A stretch of DNA of 64,000 nt from Clostridiales bacterium. GTDB taxonomy: Bacteria; Bacillota; Clostridia; Oscillospirales; CAG-272. The notes beneath the pieces are model-generated. The model saw only the letters and a program-made list of their open reading frames with translations, did no database searches and was not told the origin of the DNA. Location: the NCBI GenBank assembly GCA_022791685.1, contig JAAVZO010000032.1:62001-126000 (forward strand), in the 5' to 3' direction. Positions 55,473 through 64,000 of this stretch are shown in pieces. Each line of letters starts with the position of its first letter. The stretch's first letter is position 1. The translations under genes and the position numbers were made by a program.

Positions 55473-58172
55473 TTGAACAAAAAAGTGAGAAAGCCGAACT
55501 CGCGGGACAAGGTGAACTGGTCAAGTGAGGTGGCAGATTCAGGAAAGCTCGCCGGAAAGGTAGTCGGGCGTGTATTCTCGTATATACTCAATATTATTCT
55601 TACAGTAATGCTTGTCTGCCTGATAACCGGAATAATCGTGGGTACGGTATTTGCGGTTTATGTCAAGAACTACATTGACCCTGAGGTCGATTTGTCGCTG
55701 TTTGAGGCGGTAAATACAAGCCAGACTACGCGTGTATATTATATGGATTATACCGACCGCGAGAACCGTATAGGTAATATGATAGAGCTTGAAGATCAGC
55801 GGTTGTATGGTACTGAGAATAGTATCTGGGTCAATTACACTAAGATCCCTAAAAATCTTGTCAACGCATTTGTGGCAGTTGAGGACAAGCGTTTTTGGAG
55901 TCACAATGGTGTCGACTGGTGGAGAACTGCCGGTGCGATATTCAATTATTTTATACCGATACGCTCAAACTTTGGCGGATCGACTATAACTCAGCAGACA
56001 ATTAAAAATATCACAGAAGATAACGATTATACGCCGCAGCGAAAGATTCAGGAGATACTGCGTGCGTTGAATCTCGAAAAGAAGCTTGATAAAACGCAGA
56101 TAATGGAGATATATTTGAATAATATACCTCTGTCTCAAGGCTGTATTGGAGTACAAGCGGCAGCTTATACTTATTTTAATAAAGATGTAAGTGAACTTAA
56201 TTTGATAGAGTGTGTTGCCATTGCTTGCATAACCAATTCCCCTACTCGCTATGACCCTGTACAAAATCCTGAAAAAAATAAAGAACGCCGTCAATATATT
56301 CTTGATTGTATGCTTGAACAGGGATATATAAATGAGACTGAATATAATGAAGTATATGAAAAGGAGCTTGTACTCGATTATCAAAGACGAGCATCAGATG
56401 TTGTAACCGGATCACACTCGTGGTACACTGACCAAGTTATTGTTGAGGTTGTAAATCAGCTTATAGAGGAAAAAGGCTATACGACCAAAATGGCGTATAG
56501 TATTTTGTACGGCGGTGGTCTGTCGATAGTTACGCTGCAAGACCCAGAGGTACAGTCGGTAATGGAGGAAGCTTATCTCGACGATTCGAACTTCCCTAAA
56601 ACGAATAATGCGATCCAACCGCAGTCGTCTATGGTCGTAATGGATCCCAAAACCGGCGATGTACTCGGTATTGTCGGTGCCCGATATGAAAAAAAGGGTG
56701 ACCTACTGCAAAACCATGCGACTAAATCTACACGCTCACCAGGTTCATCTATAAAGCCGCTGTCTGTATATGCACCTGCGCTCGAATATGGACTTATAAC
56801 CTACGGCTCGGTATACGATGATACACCGTTGTGGTTCAACTACGCCGCAAATGACACTGAGCATAACTATCCGGTCGCTTATCCTAAGAACCTGCCTGAG
56901 GTATACAACGGACTTACTACTGTAAATGACGCTGTTACTCGCTCAGTAAATACAGTTGCAATGCGCATATTAGAAGAGCTTGGAGTAGATCGTTCATTTG
57001 AGTTCGTTCACGATAAGCTTCAAATGCACAGCTTCCTTGAATATAAAGAGGTCGGCGGTGGAAAATCATTGACTGATAAGGACTTAGCACCGCTCGCACT
57101 TGGAGCTATGAGCTATGGTCTTACGACACTTGAAATTACGGCGGGATATCAGATATTTGCTAACGATGGAGTATACAATAAACCGCGTACATGGCTTTAT
57201 GTGCTTGACGCTAATGGTAATATACTGCTTGAAAACAAGGCTGAAAGTTATGTTGTAATAAGTGAACAGACTGCGTCGATTATGACAAAAATGCTTGAAA
57301 ACGTCGTTACCAGTGGTACAGCGAAGGTATGTACACTTAAAAATAGCGTCAACGTTGCCGGAAAGACGGGTACGACTGCAAGCGACAACGACCGTTATTT
57401 CATCGGTTATACACCGTATCTGCTTTGCGGAACATGGTTCGGTTATGAAACGCCGCAGAGTATCGGTACAGTAGCATTCAACCCAACTATCACAGTTTGG
57501 GACAGAGTTATGACAAAGCTGCATCAGAAGTACTTCACAAGCGGACAACCGCTTGAAACCTTCGAGCTTGCCGACGGTGTCAGAACTGCGACCTACTGTA
57601 AGGATTCTGGTAAGCTTATGACTCAGGCATGTTATCTTGACCCACGTGGAAGTCGTGCCGAGATCGGTTATTTTACCGCCTCGACACTCCCGAGTGAATA
57701 TTGTGACTGCCATGTGCTTGTTAAATACGATACTGTCACTGGAGCTGTAGCGTCTCCATATTGCCCAGAAGGAAATGTCAAGGAGGTTGGACTTCTTAAA
57801 ATCGACCGCGAGTATCCGGCAAATATAAAGATAACCGATGCTCAGTACACCTATAGAAACGTGCCAGATGGTACAGTAATGCCGACTACAAGCGATGTTC
57901 CATTCTATATTGGACTATATCCAGATGGAACCTACCCGGGCTACTCAGCTACGAAAGGCAATCCGTATAATCGGTATTGCTGGGAACATCATCATGAGCC
58001 GGAACCAGAGCCTGAACCAATTCCAGAGCCAGAGCCTATTCCGGATATTCCACAGGAGCCAGAGCCAGACGATACAACTGCCGTTGAACCAACTGGGGAT
58101 GAAACTTCAGGAGCTGAAACTTCAGCGGATGAAACATCTGTTGATGATACAAGCGGTGAACAGAACGAATAA
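55473..58172 (+). CDS. class A penicillin-binding protein (GT51 plus transpeptidase)
   Basis: A protein of about 899 residues: cytoplasmic basic start, one membrane anchor, glycosyltransferase 51 domain (AVEDKRFWSHNGVDWW with the catalytic Glu; GGSTITQQTIKN), then a penicillin-binding transpeptidase with SPGSSIKP (SxxK), SVN and KTGT, and a C-terminal tail of repeated Pro-Glu pairs ending in Thr/Asp/Glu-rich sequence. It polymerises and crosslinks peptidoglycan. No ATG is near the ribosome site AGGAAGG; TTG 55473 is the best candidate, and CTG 55467 has better spacing. Confidence 0.93.
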   Translation: MNKKVRKPNSRDKVNWSSEVADSGKLAGKVVGRVFSYILNIILTVMLVCLITGIIVGTVFAVYVKNYIDPEVDLSLFEAVNTSQTTRVYYMDYTDRENRIGNMIELEDQRLYGTENSIWVNYTKIPKNLVNAFVAVEDKRFWSHNGVDWWRTAGAIFNYFIPIRSNFGGSTITQQTIKNITEDNDYTPQRKIQEILRALNLEKKLDKTQIMEIYLNNIPLSQGCIGVQAAAYTYFNKDVSELNLIECVAIACITNSPTRYDPVQNPEKNKERRQYILDCMLEQGYINETEYNEVYEKELVLDYQRRASDVVTGSHSWYTDQVIVEVVNQLIEEKGYTTKMAYSILYGGGLSIVTLQDPEVQSVMEEAYLDDSNFPKTNNAIQPQSSMVVMDPKTGDVLGIVGARYEKKGDLLQNHATKSTRSPGSSIKPLSVYAPALEYGLITYGSVYDDTPLWFNYAANDTEHNYPVAYPKNLPEVYNGLTTVNDAVTRSVNTVAMRILEELGVDRSFEFVHDKLQMHSFLEYKEVGGGKSLTDKDLAPLALGAMSYGLTTLEITAGYQIFANDGVYNKPRTWLYVLDANGNILLENKAESYVVISEQTASIMTKMLENVVTSGTAKVCTLKNSVNVAGKTGTTASDNDRYFIGYTPYLLCGTWFGYETPQSIGTVAFNPTITVWDRVMTKLHQKYFTSGQPLETFELADGVRTATYCKDSGKLMTQACYLDPRGSRAEIGYFTASTLPSEYCDCHVLVKYDTVTGAVASPYCPEGNVKEVGLLKIDREYPANIKITDAQYTYRNVPDGTVMPTTSDVPFYIGLYPDGTYPGYSATKGNPYNRYCWEHHHEPEPEPEPIPEPEPIPDIPQEPEPDDTTAVEPTGDETSGAETSADETSVDDTSGEQNE

Positions 58173-58175
58173 TTG

Positions 58176-58212
58176 AAAAAATCACCTCATACAATTGTGT
58201 GAGGTGATTTTT
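58176..58212 (+). terminator. hairpin after PBP overlapping the next ribosome site
   Basis: A 13-base stem (58176-58188 with 58200-58212), whose 3' arm contains GAGGTGATTTTT, the ribosome binding site and T tail directly before the GTG of the TspO-like gene. It can act as a terminator and as a ribosome-site lock. Confidence 0.75.
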
Positions 58213-58755
58213 GTGTCATTTATTAAATCTAACAAGCGCAGCGTCAAACGTAGAATAAGCAGTATCGTGCGTTCGGAACTTTGCAGGATAGATATGAAAT
58301 GCGTCATTGCCGGTGCAGTTGTCATACTGCTGTGCGGTATTATAAGTGCAATTGCAGGTGGTTCAGCTAAAGCATACTGCGAGCTTAAGCTTCCCAAAGG
58401 AGCACCATTCGCATTTATATTTCCTATAATATGGACGGTTATGTACATATTGATAGGCGGCTCAGCGGGTGCTGTAGCTTGTTCACGCGAGCGTGCGCTT
58501 GAAGCCGACAAATTCAAAGGTCTGTTGTTTTTTACTATTATGATGATCTTTAATTTTGTCTGGTATCCACTGTTCTTCGGTGCAGGCGCATACTTTGCGG
58601 CATTTGCAGCGATAATAATGATGTTGATACTCACATTCTTTATTATATGCTTTTTTTCACGCATATACTTGATCACTGCTGCCATAATGTCAGTGTATCT
58701 CATTTGGATATTCTACTGCGCTTATCTCAATCTCGCTGTCATAATTCTCAATTGA
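58213..58755 (+). CDS. TspO/MBR-family membrane protein
   Basis: A 180-residue protein with five hydrophobic segments after a basic N-terminus. GAPFAFIFPIIWTVMYILIG and FNFVWYPLFFGAG match the TspO/MBR signature. The family binds porphyrins and other hydrophobic ligands. The GTG at 58213 lies eight bases after GAGGTG; upstream codons would start inside the hairpin. Confidence 0.85.
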   Translation: MSFIKSNKRSVKRRISSIVRSELCRIDMKCVIAGAVVILLCGIISAIAGGSAKAYCELKLPKGAPFAFIFPIIWTVMYILIGGSAGAVACSRERALEADKFKGLLFFTIMMIFNFVWYPLFFGAGAYFAAFAAIIMMLILTFFIICFFSRIYLITAAIMSVYLIWIFYCAYLNLAVIILN

Positions 58756-58848
58756 TTCAATTTGCACAAAAAAATCGACTTAATTTGCTATTATGCACAA
58801 ATGATTGTAAATAAATATAGTTTGATATTAAAAATATACTAAAATGAC

Positions 58849-58877
58849 TTGACAAATCGAAAGTTTAATAGTATAAT
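58849..58877 (+). promoter_or_regulatory. promoter of the DUF4430 lipoprotein
   Basis: TTGACA (58849-58854), 17 bases, TATAAT (58872-58877). Confidence 0.88.
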
Positions 58878-58939
58878 AGAAACATAAGCGAAACGGCAGA
58901 ACGTCGGCGCTTTACTATTAAACAGGAGGATAATCTCGA

Positions 58940-59368
58940 ATGAAGCTAACCCGCATTATTTCCTTGATGATAGTCGGTGTACTGCTTGCTCTTTCTTTTG
59001 TTTCCTGCCAAGGAAGCGTAGAAAAGCAGGAGGTTACAGTAACTGTCAGAATCATCGCGGACGATCCAGATGAGCCCGTTCTCGACACTCAGATAACATT
59101 CAAGGCTGAAACACCGACCGTTCTCGGAGCTGTAATTGAAGCCTGCAACAAGAATGAGATTTCGTATGTGCTCACTGACGGCGAGGATTCCATTAAGGAC
59201 ATTCAGGAGTATGTAAACTACACTGATGCTGATGGTATCATGCACTATTGGATGTACTACATCAACGATGTAGAGCCCACTTCAGGTAAGGCTAATACTA
59301 ATGCTGTTGCTGATGGCGATGTAATTCTTTATCAGTACATTGCATTTGATCCGGCTGCTGCAAAATAA
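58940..59368 (+). CDS. DUF4430 domain lipoprotein
   Basis: A 142-residue lipoprotein: signal MKLTRIISLMIVGVLLALSF, lipobox F-V-S-C, then a DUF4430 domain (VLGAVIEACNKNEISYVLTDG, YWMYYINDVEP). This domain resembles the C-terminal cap of transcobalamin-like proteins and is common on clostridial surfaces; ligand unknown. AGGAGG precedes the ATG. Confidence 0.85.
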   Translation: MKLTRIISLMIVGVLLALSFVSCQGSVEKQEVTVTVRIIADDPDEPVLDTQITFKAETPTVLGAVIEACNKNEISYVLTDGEDSIKDIQEYVNYTDADGIMHYWMYYINDVEPTSGKANTNAVADGDVILYQYIAFDPAAAK

Positions 59369-59375
59369 TTTAATT

Positions 59376-59406
59376 GAGGATGACGTATATTCGCCATCCT
59401 CTTTTT
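59376..59406 (+). terminator. terminator after DUF4430 gene
   Basis: GAGGATG with CATCCTC, 12-base loop, TTTTT tail. Confidence 0.8.
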
Positions 59407-59423
59407 CATTGTTAGAAATGATG

Positions 59424-59458
59424 ATCCCATCGAAATTTATGTTAAATTTCGATGGGAT
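59424..59458 (-). terminator. terminator-like hairpin after araM
   Basis: A perfect 16-base inverted repeat (59424-59439 with 59443-59458) and a 3-base loop, placed at the end of the convergent minus-strand gene. Confidence 0.65.
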
Positions 59459-59463
59459 AAAGT

Positions 59464-60735
59464 TTATTTTGCGGACAGAATTTTGAGAAGAGTCAGACGC
59501 TTGCGGACATATGGTGCAAATGCGAGCGATTTTTCGATGAAATCTTGATCGTCTGGCAGCGATAATTCTGAAAGAGTCGACGGTGCGCCAGCGATTTTTA
59601 GATATCGTTCTAATTTTGTCGGTTCAATAAGCTTTGAAAGTTCAGCCTTGGCGAGTGCAGCTGCTTCGTCAGTGATTTTGAAGTTGAGTGACGAGGTTTC
59701 AAGTTTGTTGTCACTGAGGTTTTCGGCGAGTATTCCGTCGGTCAGCTCTCCGAATATCGGCTCGATGTAGCTGCGGTCAAAGGTCGCAGCAAGGTCTATA
59801 TCGCGTTTAAAGCTGTAACCTTCATCAAGCTTGTTATGATAAAAATTCGCAAGTATCAGCGACGCAGCGCCGACCTGTTCGCCGTGAAGTGCGGTTGTCG
59901 GCTGATTTATCAGGTGCATTTCCCAGAGGTGCGACATATGGTGCTCAGAGCCTGAAGCTGGGCGCGAATTGCCCTGAAGCTGCATTGACAGCCCAGCAAA
60001 CACAAGACTTTCCATGACGAGATGCGTGTAATCTATATCATTTTCACTGATTTTGCCGGATGCCTTAGCTTCAAGCAGCTCCTCAAGTTTTCTGAGAGCA
60101 CTCTCCATTATGCCGTATATCTCGGGGCAGATGAATTCGCCTGTAAGGATATTGGCGATCTTCCAATCGCAGAGAGCGGTGTATTTTCCAAGTATATCGC
60201 CGATACCTGATGCAGTAAGACGAGCGGGTGCGTCGGTGTATACATTATCGTCAGCGAACAGCGCTACCGGAGGGGCAGCTGGAGTTGAGAGCTTCTGTCC
60301 ATTCCATGTCATAGCTGCAACAGTCGATACGAAGCCGTCAACGCTTGCAGCGGTTGGATACGAGATGAAGGGAAGTGAAAGCTTATCAGCGCAGTAGCGG
60401 GTGATATCGTGTATCGATCCCGAACCGCATGCTATAAGACAATCGTATGGTTCATTATTTTTTACATGGTCAAATACAGGTACGACTCCGATCTCGTTGG
60501 CGTGAGAATCAGGCCGCAAAATTACTGCGTCAGCGTATATGAGCCCGCTTGCAGCGTAATCGAGATATTTTGCGGTATTATTGTCGCATACAAATAAAAT
60601 GCGCTTGTAGCGCTCATTTGCGTATTCAGCGAGCTTTTTTGTTGCGTCACTGCCAATTACGGCAGTATCAGTCAGCAGGTCGTGATGATGTCCGCAGGGG
60701 CAGTTATCGGCGAGTTTTTTTATATTATCTAACAT
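59464..60735 (-). CDS. araM: sn-glycerol-1-phosphate dehydrogenase (AraM/EgsA-like)
   Basis: A protein of about 423 residues of the iron-containing dehydroquinate-synthase-like family: nucleotide site IACGSGSIHDITRYC, SYPTAASVDGFVS, metal ligands in SGSEHHMSHLWEMH and LHGEQVG. AraM of Bacillus, which lies in the arabinose operon, reduces dihydroxyacetone phosphate to glycerol-1-phosphate. The N-terminal CPCGHHH stretch is typical. ATG 60735 is spaced well from AAGGAA; a TTG two codons upstream is possible. Confidence 0.9.
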   Translation of the reverse strand: MLDNIKKLADNCPCGHHHDLLTDTAVIGSDATKKLAEYANERYKRILFVCDNNTAKYLDYAASGLIYADAVILRPDSHANEIGVVPVFDHVKNNEPYDCLIACGSGSIHDITRYCADKLSLPFISYPTAASVDGFVSTVAAMTWNGQKLSTPAAPPVALFADDNVYTDAPARLTASGIGDILGKYTALCDWKIANILTGEFICPEIYGIMESALRKLEELLEAKASGKISENDIDYTHLVMESLVFAGLSMQLQGNSRPASGSEHHMSHLWEMHLINQPTTALHGEQVGAASLILANFYHNKLDEGYSFKRDIDLAATFDRSYIEPIFGELTDGILAENLSDNKLETSSLNFKITDEAAALAKAELSKLIEPTKLERYLKIAGAPSTLSELSLPDDQDFIEKSLAFAPYVRKRLTLLKILSAK

Positions 60736-60818
60736 TTTCAATTCCTTAATTTAATATGGAATAATTCAGGCTTGTGCGAAATATATTGTAACAGCAGCAA
60801 AGCAATAGGAGGATTGTT

Positions 60819-61313
60819 ATGTTTATATATTCGCTCAGAGCAAGTACATTAAAATTTTTTGGGGTGACGACACTCGCGGTCTTGGCACTGGTGACGCTGC
60901 TGTTCTTCATCCCGAGCGCAGAACCGACAAGCAGCAGTAGCGTGCTTGAAGCAGTTGAGACTGTTAAATTTGATAAGATCAAAACTGCTGATGACCGTAT
61001 CGAATTTCTGCGTCAGTTCGGGTGGGAGGTCGAGTCCCAGCCTCTTGAGGAAGCTGAGGTGACCATTCCGGCTGAATTTGACAAGGTGTATCAAAGCTAT
61101 AACGAGCTTCAAAAAAAGCAGGGATTTGATCTCACTAAGTATATGAAAAAGAACGTTATGCGTTACACCTACAGAATAACCAACTATCCAGATTATTCAG
61201 GCGATGTCTATGTGAGCATACTTATCTTCAAGAATAAAGTGATAGGCGGCGATGTTTGTTCTGCCGACTCGAACGGATTCATCCATGGTCTTGACCGCAA
61301 TATCGAATACTGA
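60819..61313 (+). CDS. DUF4830 domain membrane-anchored protein
   Basis: A 164-residue protein: one N-terminal membrane anchor (residues about 12-32), then a DUF4830-like domain (RIEFLRQFGWEVESQPLEEAEVTIP and DVCSADSNGFIHGL). The function of the family is unknown. AGGAGG precedes the ATG. It is divergent from araM. Confidence 0.82.
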   Translation: MFIYSLRASTLKFFGVTTLAVLALVTLLFFIPSAEPTSSSSVLEAVETVKFDKIKTADDRIEFLRQFGWEVESQPLEEAEVTIPAEFDKVYQSYNELQKKQGFDLTKYMKKNVMRYTYRITNYPDYSGDVYVSILIFKNKVIGGDVCSADSNGFIHGLDRNIEY

Positions 61314-61317
61314 CAAA

Positions 61318-61351
61318 CGGCTGCCTGTGATTATATACACAGGCAGCCACT
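61318..61351 (+). terminator. terminator after DUF4830 gene
   Basis: Perfect 11-base stem GGCTGCCTGTG with its complement, 8-base loop and TTGTTTTATT. Confidence 0.85.
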
Positions 61352-61374
61352 TGTTTTATTCATTATTTCAATGA

Positions 61375-64000
61375 TCAGCCTTCGTTGATTCCGACTTTTA
61401 CGAAGCTGTAGCGGTCGCGCCAGCTTGACGGCGAGTAATTGCCGTGCGGTGAGAAGCTGTTGGGCGCAACTCCGTAAGGTTCGCAGTCCGGATTGTGGTG
61501 TGGACCAAGCAGGTTTCGGTTGCCGATGATAAGCTCGATTGTTATCTTAGCTTCCTTGCCAGGCTTTACAAAATCGCTGATCTCAGCATAATAATCCGCC
61601 CACATCAATGTCTTTACATACTTACCGTTTACGTAGAGCTTAGCAAGTGACGAGTATGGCTTTGTCAGCTTTATAGCAACTCGTTTGCCGTAGGATTTCT
61701 TTATCTTTATGTTCTGCGACAGCTTGATTCTGCCGGAGAAGAACGGATATCCTTGCTTAACAAGCTCGCCGCCGTTGAATTCAGTTGTGCGGTCAGTTAT
61801 AACAAATCCGCCGTCGGTAATAGTTGCACGGTGATGTCCTTCTGTGTAGCCAGATTTTGAATATACACTGAAATCGCCTACAAGGTAAAGGCTCTCGAGC
61901 TCAGTATCATATGTGAGCTTGTTGCGCTCAGTTTCGAGCACATTTTTGCCGAACAGTACCTGATATACCTTTTCACGTTGGTAGAACGAACCTTCTACGA
62001 TTATCTCGTTGATTCCGGATTTGACAGCAGAGCGTACATCGAATGCCTTGAATGCCTTGTCCTTCCACCACGAGCTTCCGTCGTAGCTTAATTTCTTTCC
62101 GTTCAAAGTGATACTGAAATCATCCGTTAGCTCAGATACAAGCTTGAAGCTCTTCATTGCGTTAAGCTTTGCTGCGCTGTCAACTTCAAAGGTGAAGCGA
62201 AGCTTTAATTTGTCGTTTGCACGAGCCGCGAGGAGACGCTCCATGACATCAAGAATATTACATGGCTCTGAGTACTCACTGCCATCGCCAAGGATGTACT
62301 GGCAGGTGTCAAGCGTGAGTGCGTTGTCGTCGCCGCCGTCATAGCTCCAGCTGCGTCCGAGAGGGAGTATGAGAGCTGGTTTATTCTTAGCGGTGATTTT
62401 CGGAAGTTCATCGCCTGCTTCTATAGTATAGGACTGCATAGGCTCAAAGTGAAGGAATATTACAGTCTTTCCGTCCTGTGTTATCGAGTCTGTCGCGTAT
62501 ACATTCATATCGGCAAGATCAACGCGGACTGTAGCCTTATCGGTATCAAGAATGATCTTTGCATCATATCCGTTCTCTCTGTCCTGATTCTGGAAGAAGT
62601 ATACCTTGTTTCCGTTTTCAAGCAGATTCACACGGCAGTGAATGCAACCTATCTCGCCATTTCTGCCGGACACAGTGATTTTCTTGATTCCAAGCTTTGT
62701 GAATGCTGTTACGGTGAGCTCATTGTCGTATGCTGGGATAGTTTCTACGCTATTCATAAGCTCTGCAAGCTTGTCAGAAGGTGCACCGTCAACTAAGGTT
62801 GGCTTTTCACCAAGCGAGTATACCTTACCGCCGTTCTTGATGAATTCACTCAGCAGAGCAAACGTTGAAGCATCTATAGTGATCATCGACGGGAGCATTA
62901 CAGTATTATAGCTGCAAAGTCCGACCTTGAAGCTTGTTCCGTCTACCGAGCCGTGGGACGCAATGATCGACTCGTCTCCGAGATGGTAGCCGATGTGATT
63001 GCCGGACAGAATGTTGAGCGCATTCGAAAGCTCGCGGTCGTATTTCTGTATTGCGGGGCAATTGCCGCCGTTATATGTTATGTATCCAGTGTGCATTGGA
63101 TGGATCAGCAGCACATCAGCCTGCTCGTTTGAATCAGCGACCAGCTTTCCGAGTCTTGCAAAATAGTCGTTGAATCCCTTATAATCATCCCACCAAGGTG
63201 ATTGATAGAACATTGACGGCGGATAATCGCGTTTGCGAAGTCCGCGTATAGAGTAGCTTTCGAGGTGCTGGCACATAAAGTTGATACCGTTGAGGTATTG
63301 CCACTCAGCTATCCATTTGAGCTCCTCAAAGCTTACATCCCAGCCGCAGAGTGCGAAGGTCTCAGATAGTACAAGCTTCTTACCGAGCTGCTTTGCGACC
63401 GAGCCTACTTGCTTAGGAATCAGTGGCGAGGCTATACCACGGCAGAGCCAGTCCATACCCGGAATGTGCATATATTCGTAAAGCGGCATTACGCCCGATG
63501 TACAAGCCATCTGACAGTAGAGGCTATCCTCCATCATTGCATGTCCGGTAAATTTGCAGTTGTGCTTCTCGCACCAATCGTATATCTGTTTACCGAAGGA
63601 TTCTGTATAAAGACGATTTACGACTTTCCAGAAGTCGAAACGGAATTTTTCGTAACCCTTGCGCTCGAGGAAGAGCAGCGGGAGCTGGTCAATGACCGTA
63701 TATCCATTGGTCTTCATGAATTCCTCAGGCATTATGTACGACCACGGTATCTTGCAGCGTGCAAACTGCGGCTCGTCGGTGAAGAATCCCGGCATTGAAG
63801 CGCCGCCGAAATCACTGCCGAGCTTTTTGTAATATACATCGTAAGTGCATTTAATGAATGCCTTTACAACTGCTGGATTGAGGATATCGACATAGTCACG
63901 GTTTTTTTCGTGGACTACATAATATATCTTTTCATCCGGACGTGCTGCTGCTTTTGCAGCGCGTATCTTCATTGCAAGGAAGCGTGATTCGGTGTCGCTT
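61375..64000 (-). CDS. GH106-like glycoside hydrolase, 5' end outside window
   Basis: At least 875 codons; the frame continues past the right edge (DTESRFLA before the first Met), so the N-terminus is missing. It has MPGFFTDEPQF, LSETFALCGWDVSFEELKW and a Trp-rich PPSMFYQSPWWDDYK segment, which point to the GH106 alpha-L-rhamnosidase-type or closely related large glycosidases. The C-terminal part is a galactose-binding-like sandwich ending with NRNLLGPHHNPD. It likely removes rhamnose from pectic side chains. No hint of export can be judged without the start. Confidence 0.7.
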   Translation of the reverse strand, partial: SDTESRFLAMKIRAAKAAARPDEKIYYVVHEKNRDYVDILNPAVVKAFIKCTYDVYYKKLGSDFGGASMPGFFTDEPQFARCKIPWSYIMPEEFMKTNGYTVIDQLPLLFLERKGYEKFRFDFWKVVNRLYTESFGKQIYDWCEKHNCKFTGHAMMEDSLYCQMACTSGVMPLYEYMHIPGMDWLCRGIASPLIPKQVGSVAKQLGKKLVLSETFALCGWDVSFEELKWIAEWQYLNGINFMCQHLESYSIRGLRKRDYPPSMFYQSPWWDDYKGFNDYFARLGKLVADSNEQADVLLIHPMHTGYITYNGGNCPAIQKYDRELSNALNILSGNHIGYHLGDESIIASHGSVDGTSFKVGLCSYNTVMLPSMITIDASTFALLSEFIKNGGKVYSLGEKPTLVDGAPSDKLAELMNSVETIPAYDNELTVTAFTKLGIKKITVSGRNGEIGCIHCRVNLLENGNKVYFFQNQDRENGYDAKIILDTDKATVRVDLADMNVYATDSITQDGKTVIFLHFEPMQSYTIEAGDELPKITAKNKPALILPLGRSWSYDGGDDNALTLDTCQYILGDGSEYSEPCNILDVMERLLAARANDKLKLRFTFEVDSAAKLNAMKSFKLVSELTDDFSITLNGKKLSYDGSSWWKDKAFKAFDVRSAVKSGINEIIVEGSFYQREKVYQVLFGKNVLETERNKLTYDTELESLYLVGDFSVYSKSGYTEGHHRATITDGGFVITDRTTEFNGGELVKQGYPFFSGRIKLSQNIKIKKSYGKRVAIKLTKPYSSLAKLYVNGKYVKTLMWADYYAEISDFVKPGKEAKITIELIIGNRNLLGPHHNPDCEPYGVAPNSFSPHGNYSPSSWRDRYSFVKVGINEG

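Noticed and set aside
1-64000. tRNA genes, rRNA genes or a CRISPR array
   Set aside because: No cloverleaf-like sequence, rRNA segment or regularly spaced direct repeats were seen in the intergenic regions.

Overview
The window looks like a chromosomal segment of an uncultured gut or rumen Clostridia (Bacillota, probably the Oscillospirales/ruminococcal side). Pointers are a Spo0A homologue, an SLH-domain exported protein, an L27 with the cleavable Bacillota N-terminal extension next to its protease Prp, the nusB-xseA-xseB-ispA-tlyA-nadK-argR-recN and murB-rapZ-whiA gene orders, and DUF4358/DUF4430/DUF4830 proteins. GC content is moderate by eye. No tRNA, rRNA, CRISPR array or intact mobile element was seen.

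Region 1 (1-31.6 kb) is an accessory carbohydrate region: a partial SGNH esterase, Spo0A, five solute-binding lipoprotein genes of one family (2578, 4400, 9107, 17555, 28730) plus a decayed sixth copy (about 26.8-27.1 kb), a GH2 enzyme with an O-acetyltransferase, ribulokinase, a GH78 rhamnosidase, a GH127 beta-L-arabinofuranosidase, two PHP-domain phosphoesterases, AraC and LacI regulators, a DMT transporter and a truncated GH39-like gene. With the GH106-like gene at the right edge and an AraM-type dehydrogenase, this suggests use of rhamnose- and arabinose-containing plant pectin side chains. No ABC permease or ATPase gene lies beside any of the solute-binding proteins. The ribosomal set rplU-prp-rpmA with its L21 leader sits inside this region.

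Region 2 (31.6-38.5 kb) codes for cell-surface functions on the minus strand: a large SLH protein, a four-gene group (membrane protein, anchored SGNH hydrolase, DUF4358 lipoprotein, HAD hydrolase) and an M23 peptidase. Region 3 (38.7-55.3 kb) is a long plus-strand run of housekeeping genes from nusB to dnaE. Region 4 (55.4-64 kb) has a class A penicillin-binding protein, a TspO-like protein, small exported proteins, AraM and the partial GH106-like enzyme.

The most interesting signal is a run of nine C (nine G on the + strand) at the same place, just after the lipidated cysteine, in three of the five solute-binding lipoprotein genes. These are the only G/C runs this long that I saw. In one gene (17555) the run is in frame. 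In the other two (9107 and 28730) it puts the downstream coding region out of frame, and one extra C (or two fewer) would restore 494- and 490-residue proteins. This looks like a set of phase-variable surface binding proteins. An alternative is homopolymer miscounting in the assembly, which a nine-A frameshift near 31.2 kb keeps alive. A second point is a Spo0A whose DNA-binding domain is canonical but whose receiver domain has lost several switch residues. About twenty promoters can be read by eye, nearly all with an exact 17-base spacer and many with a TGn extension.
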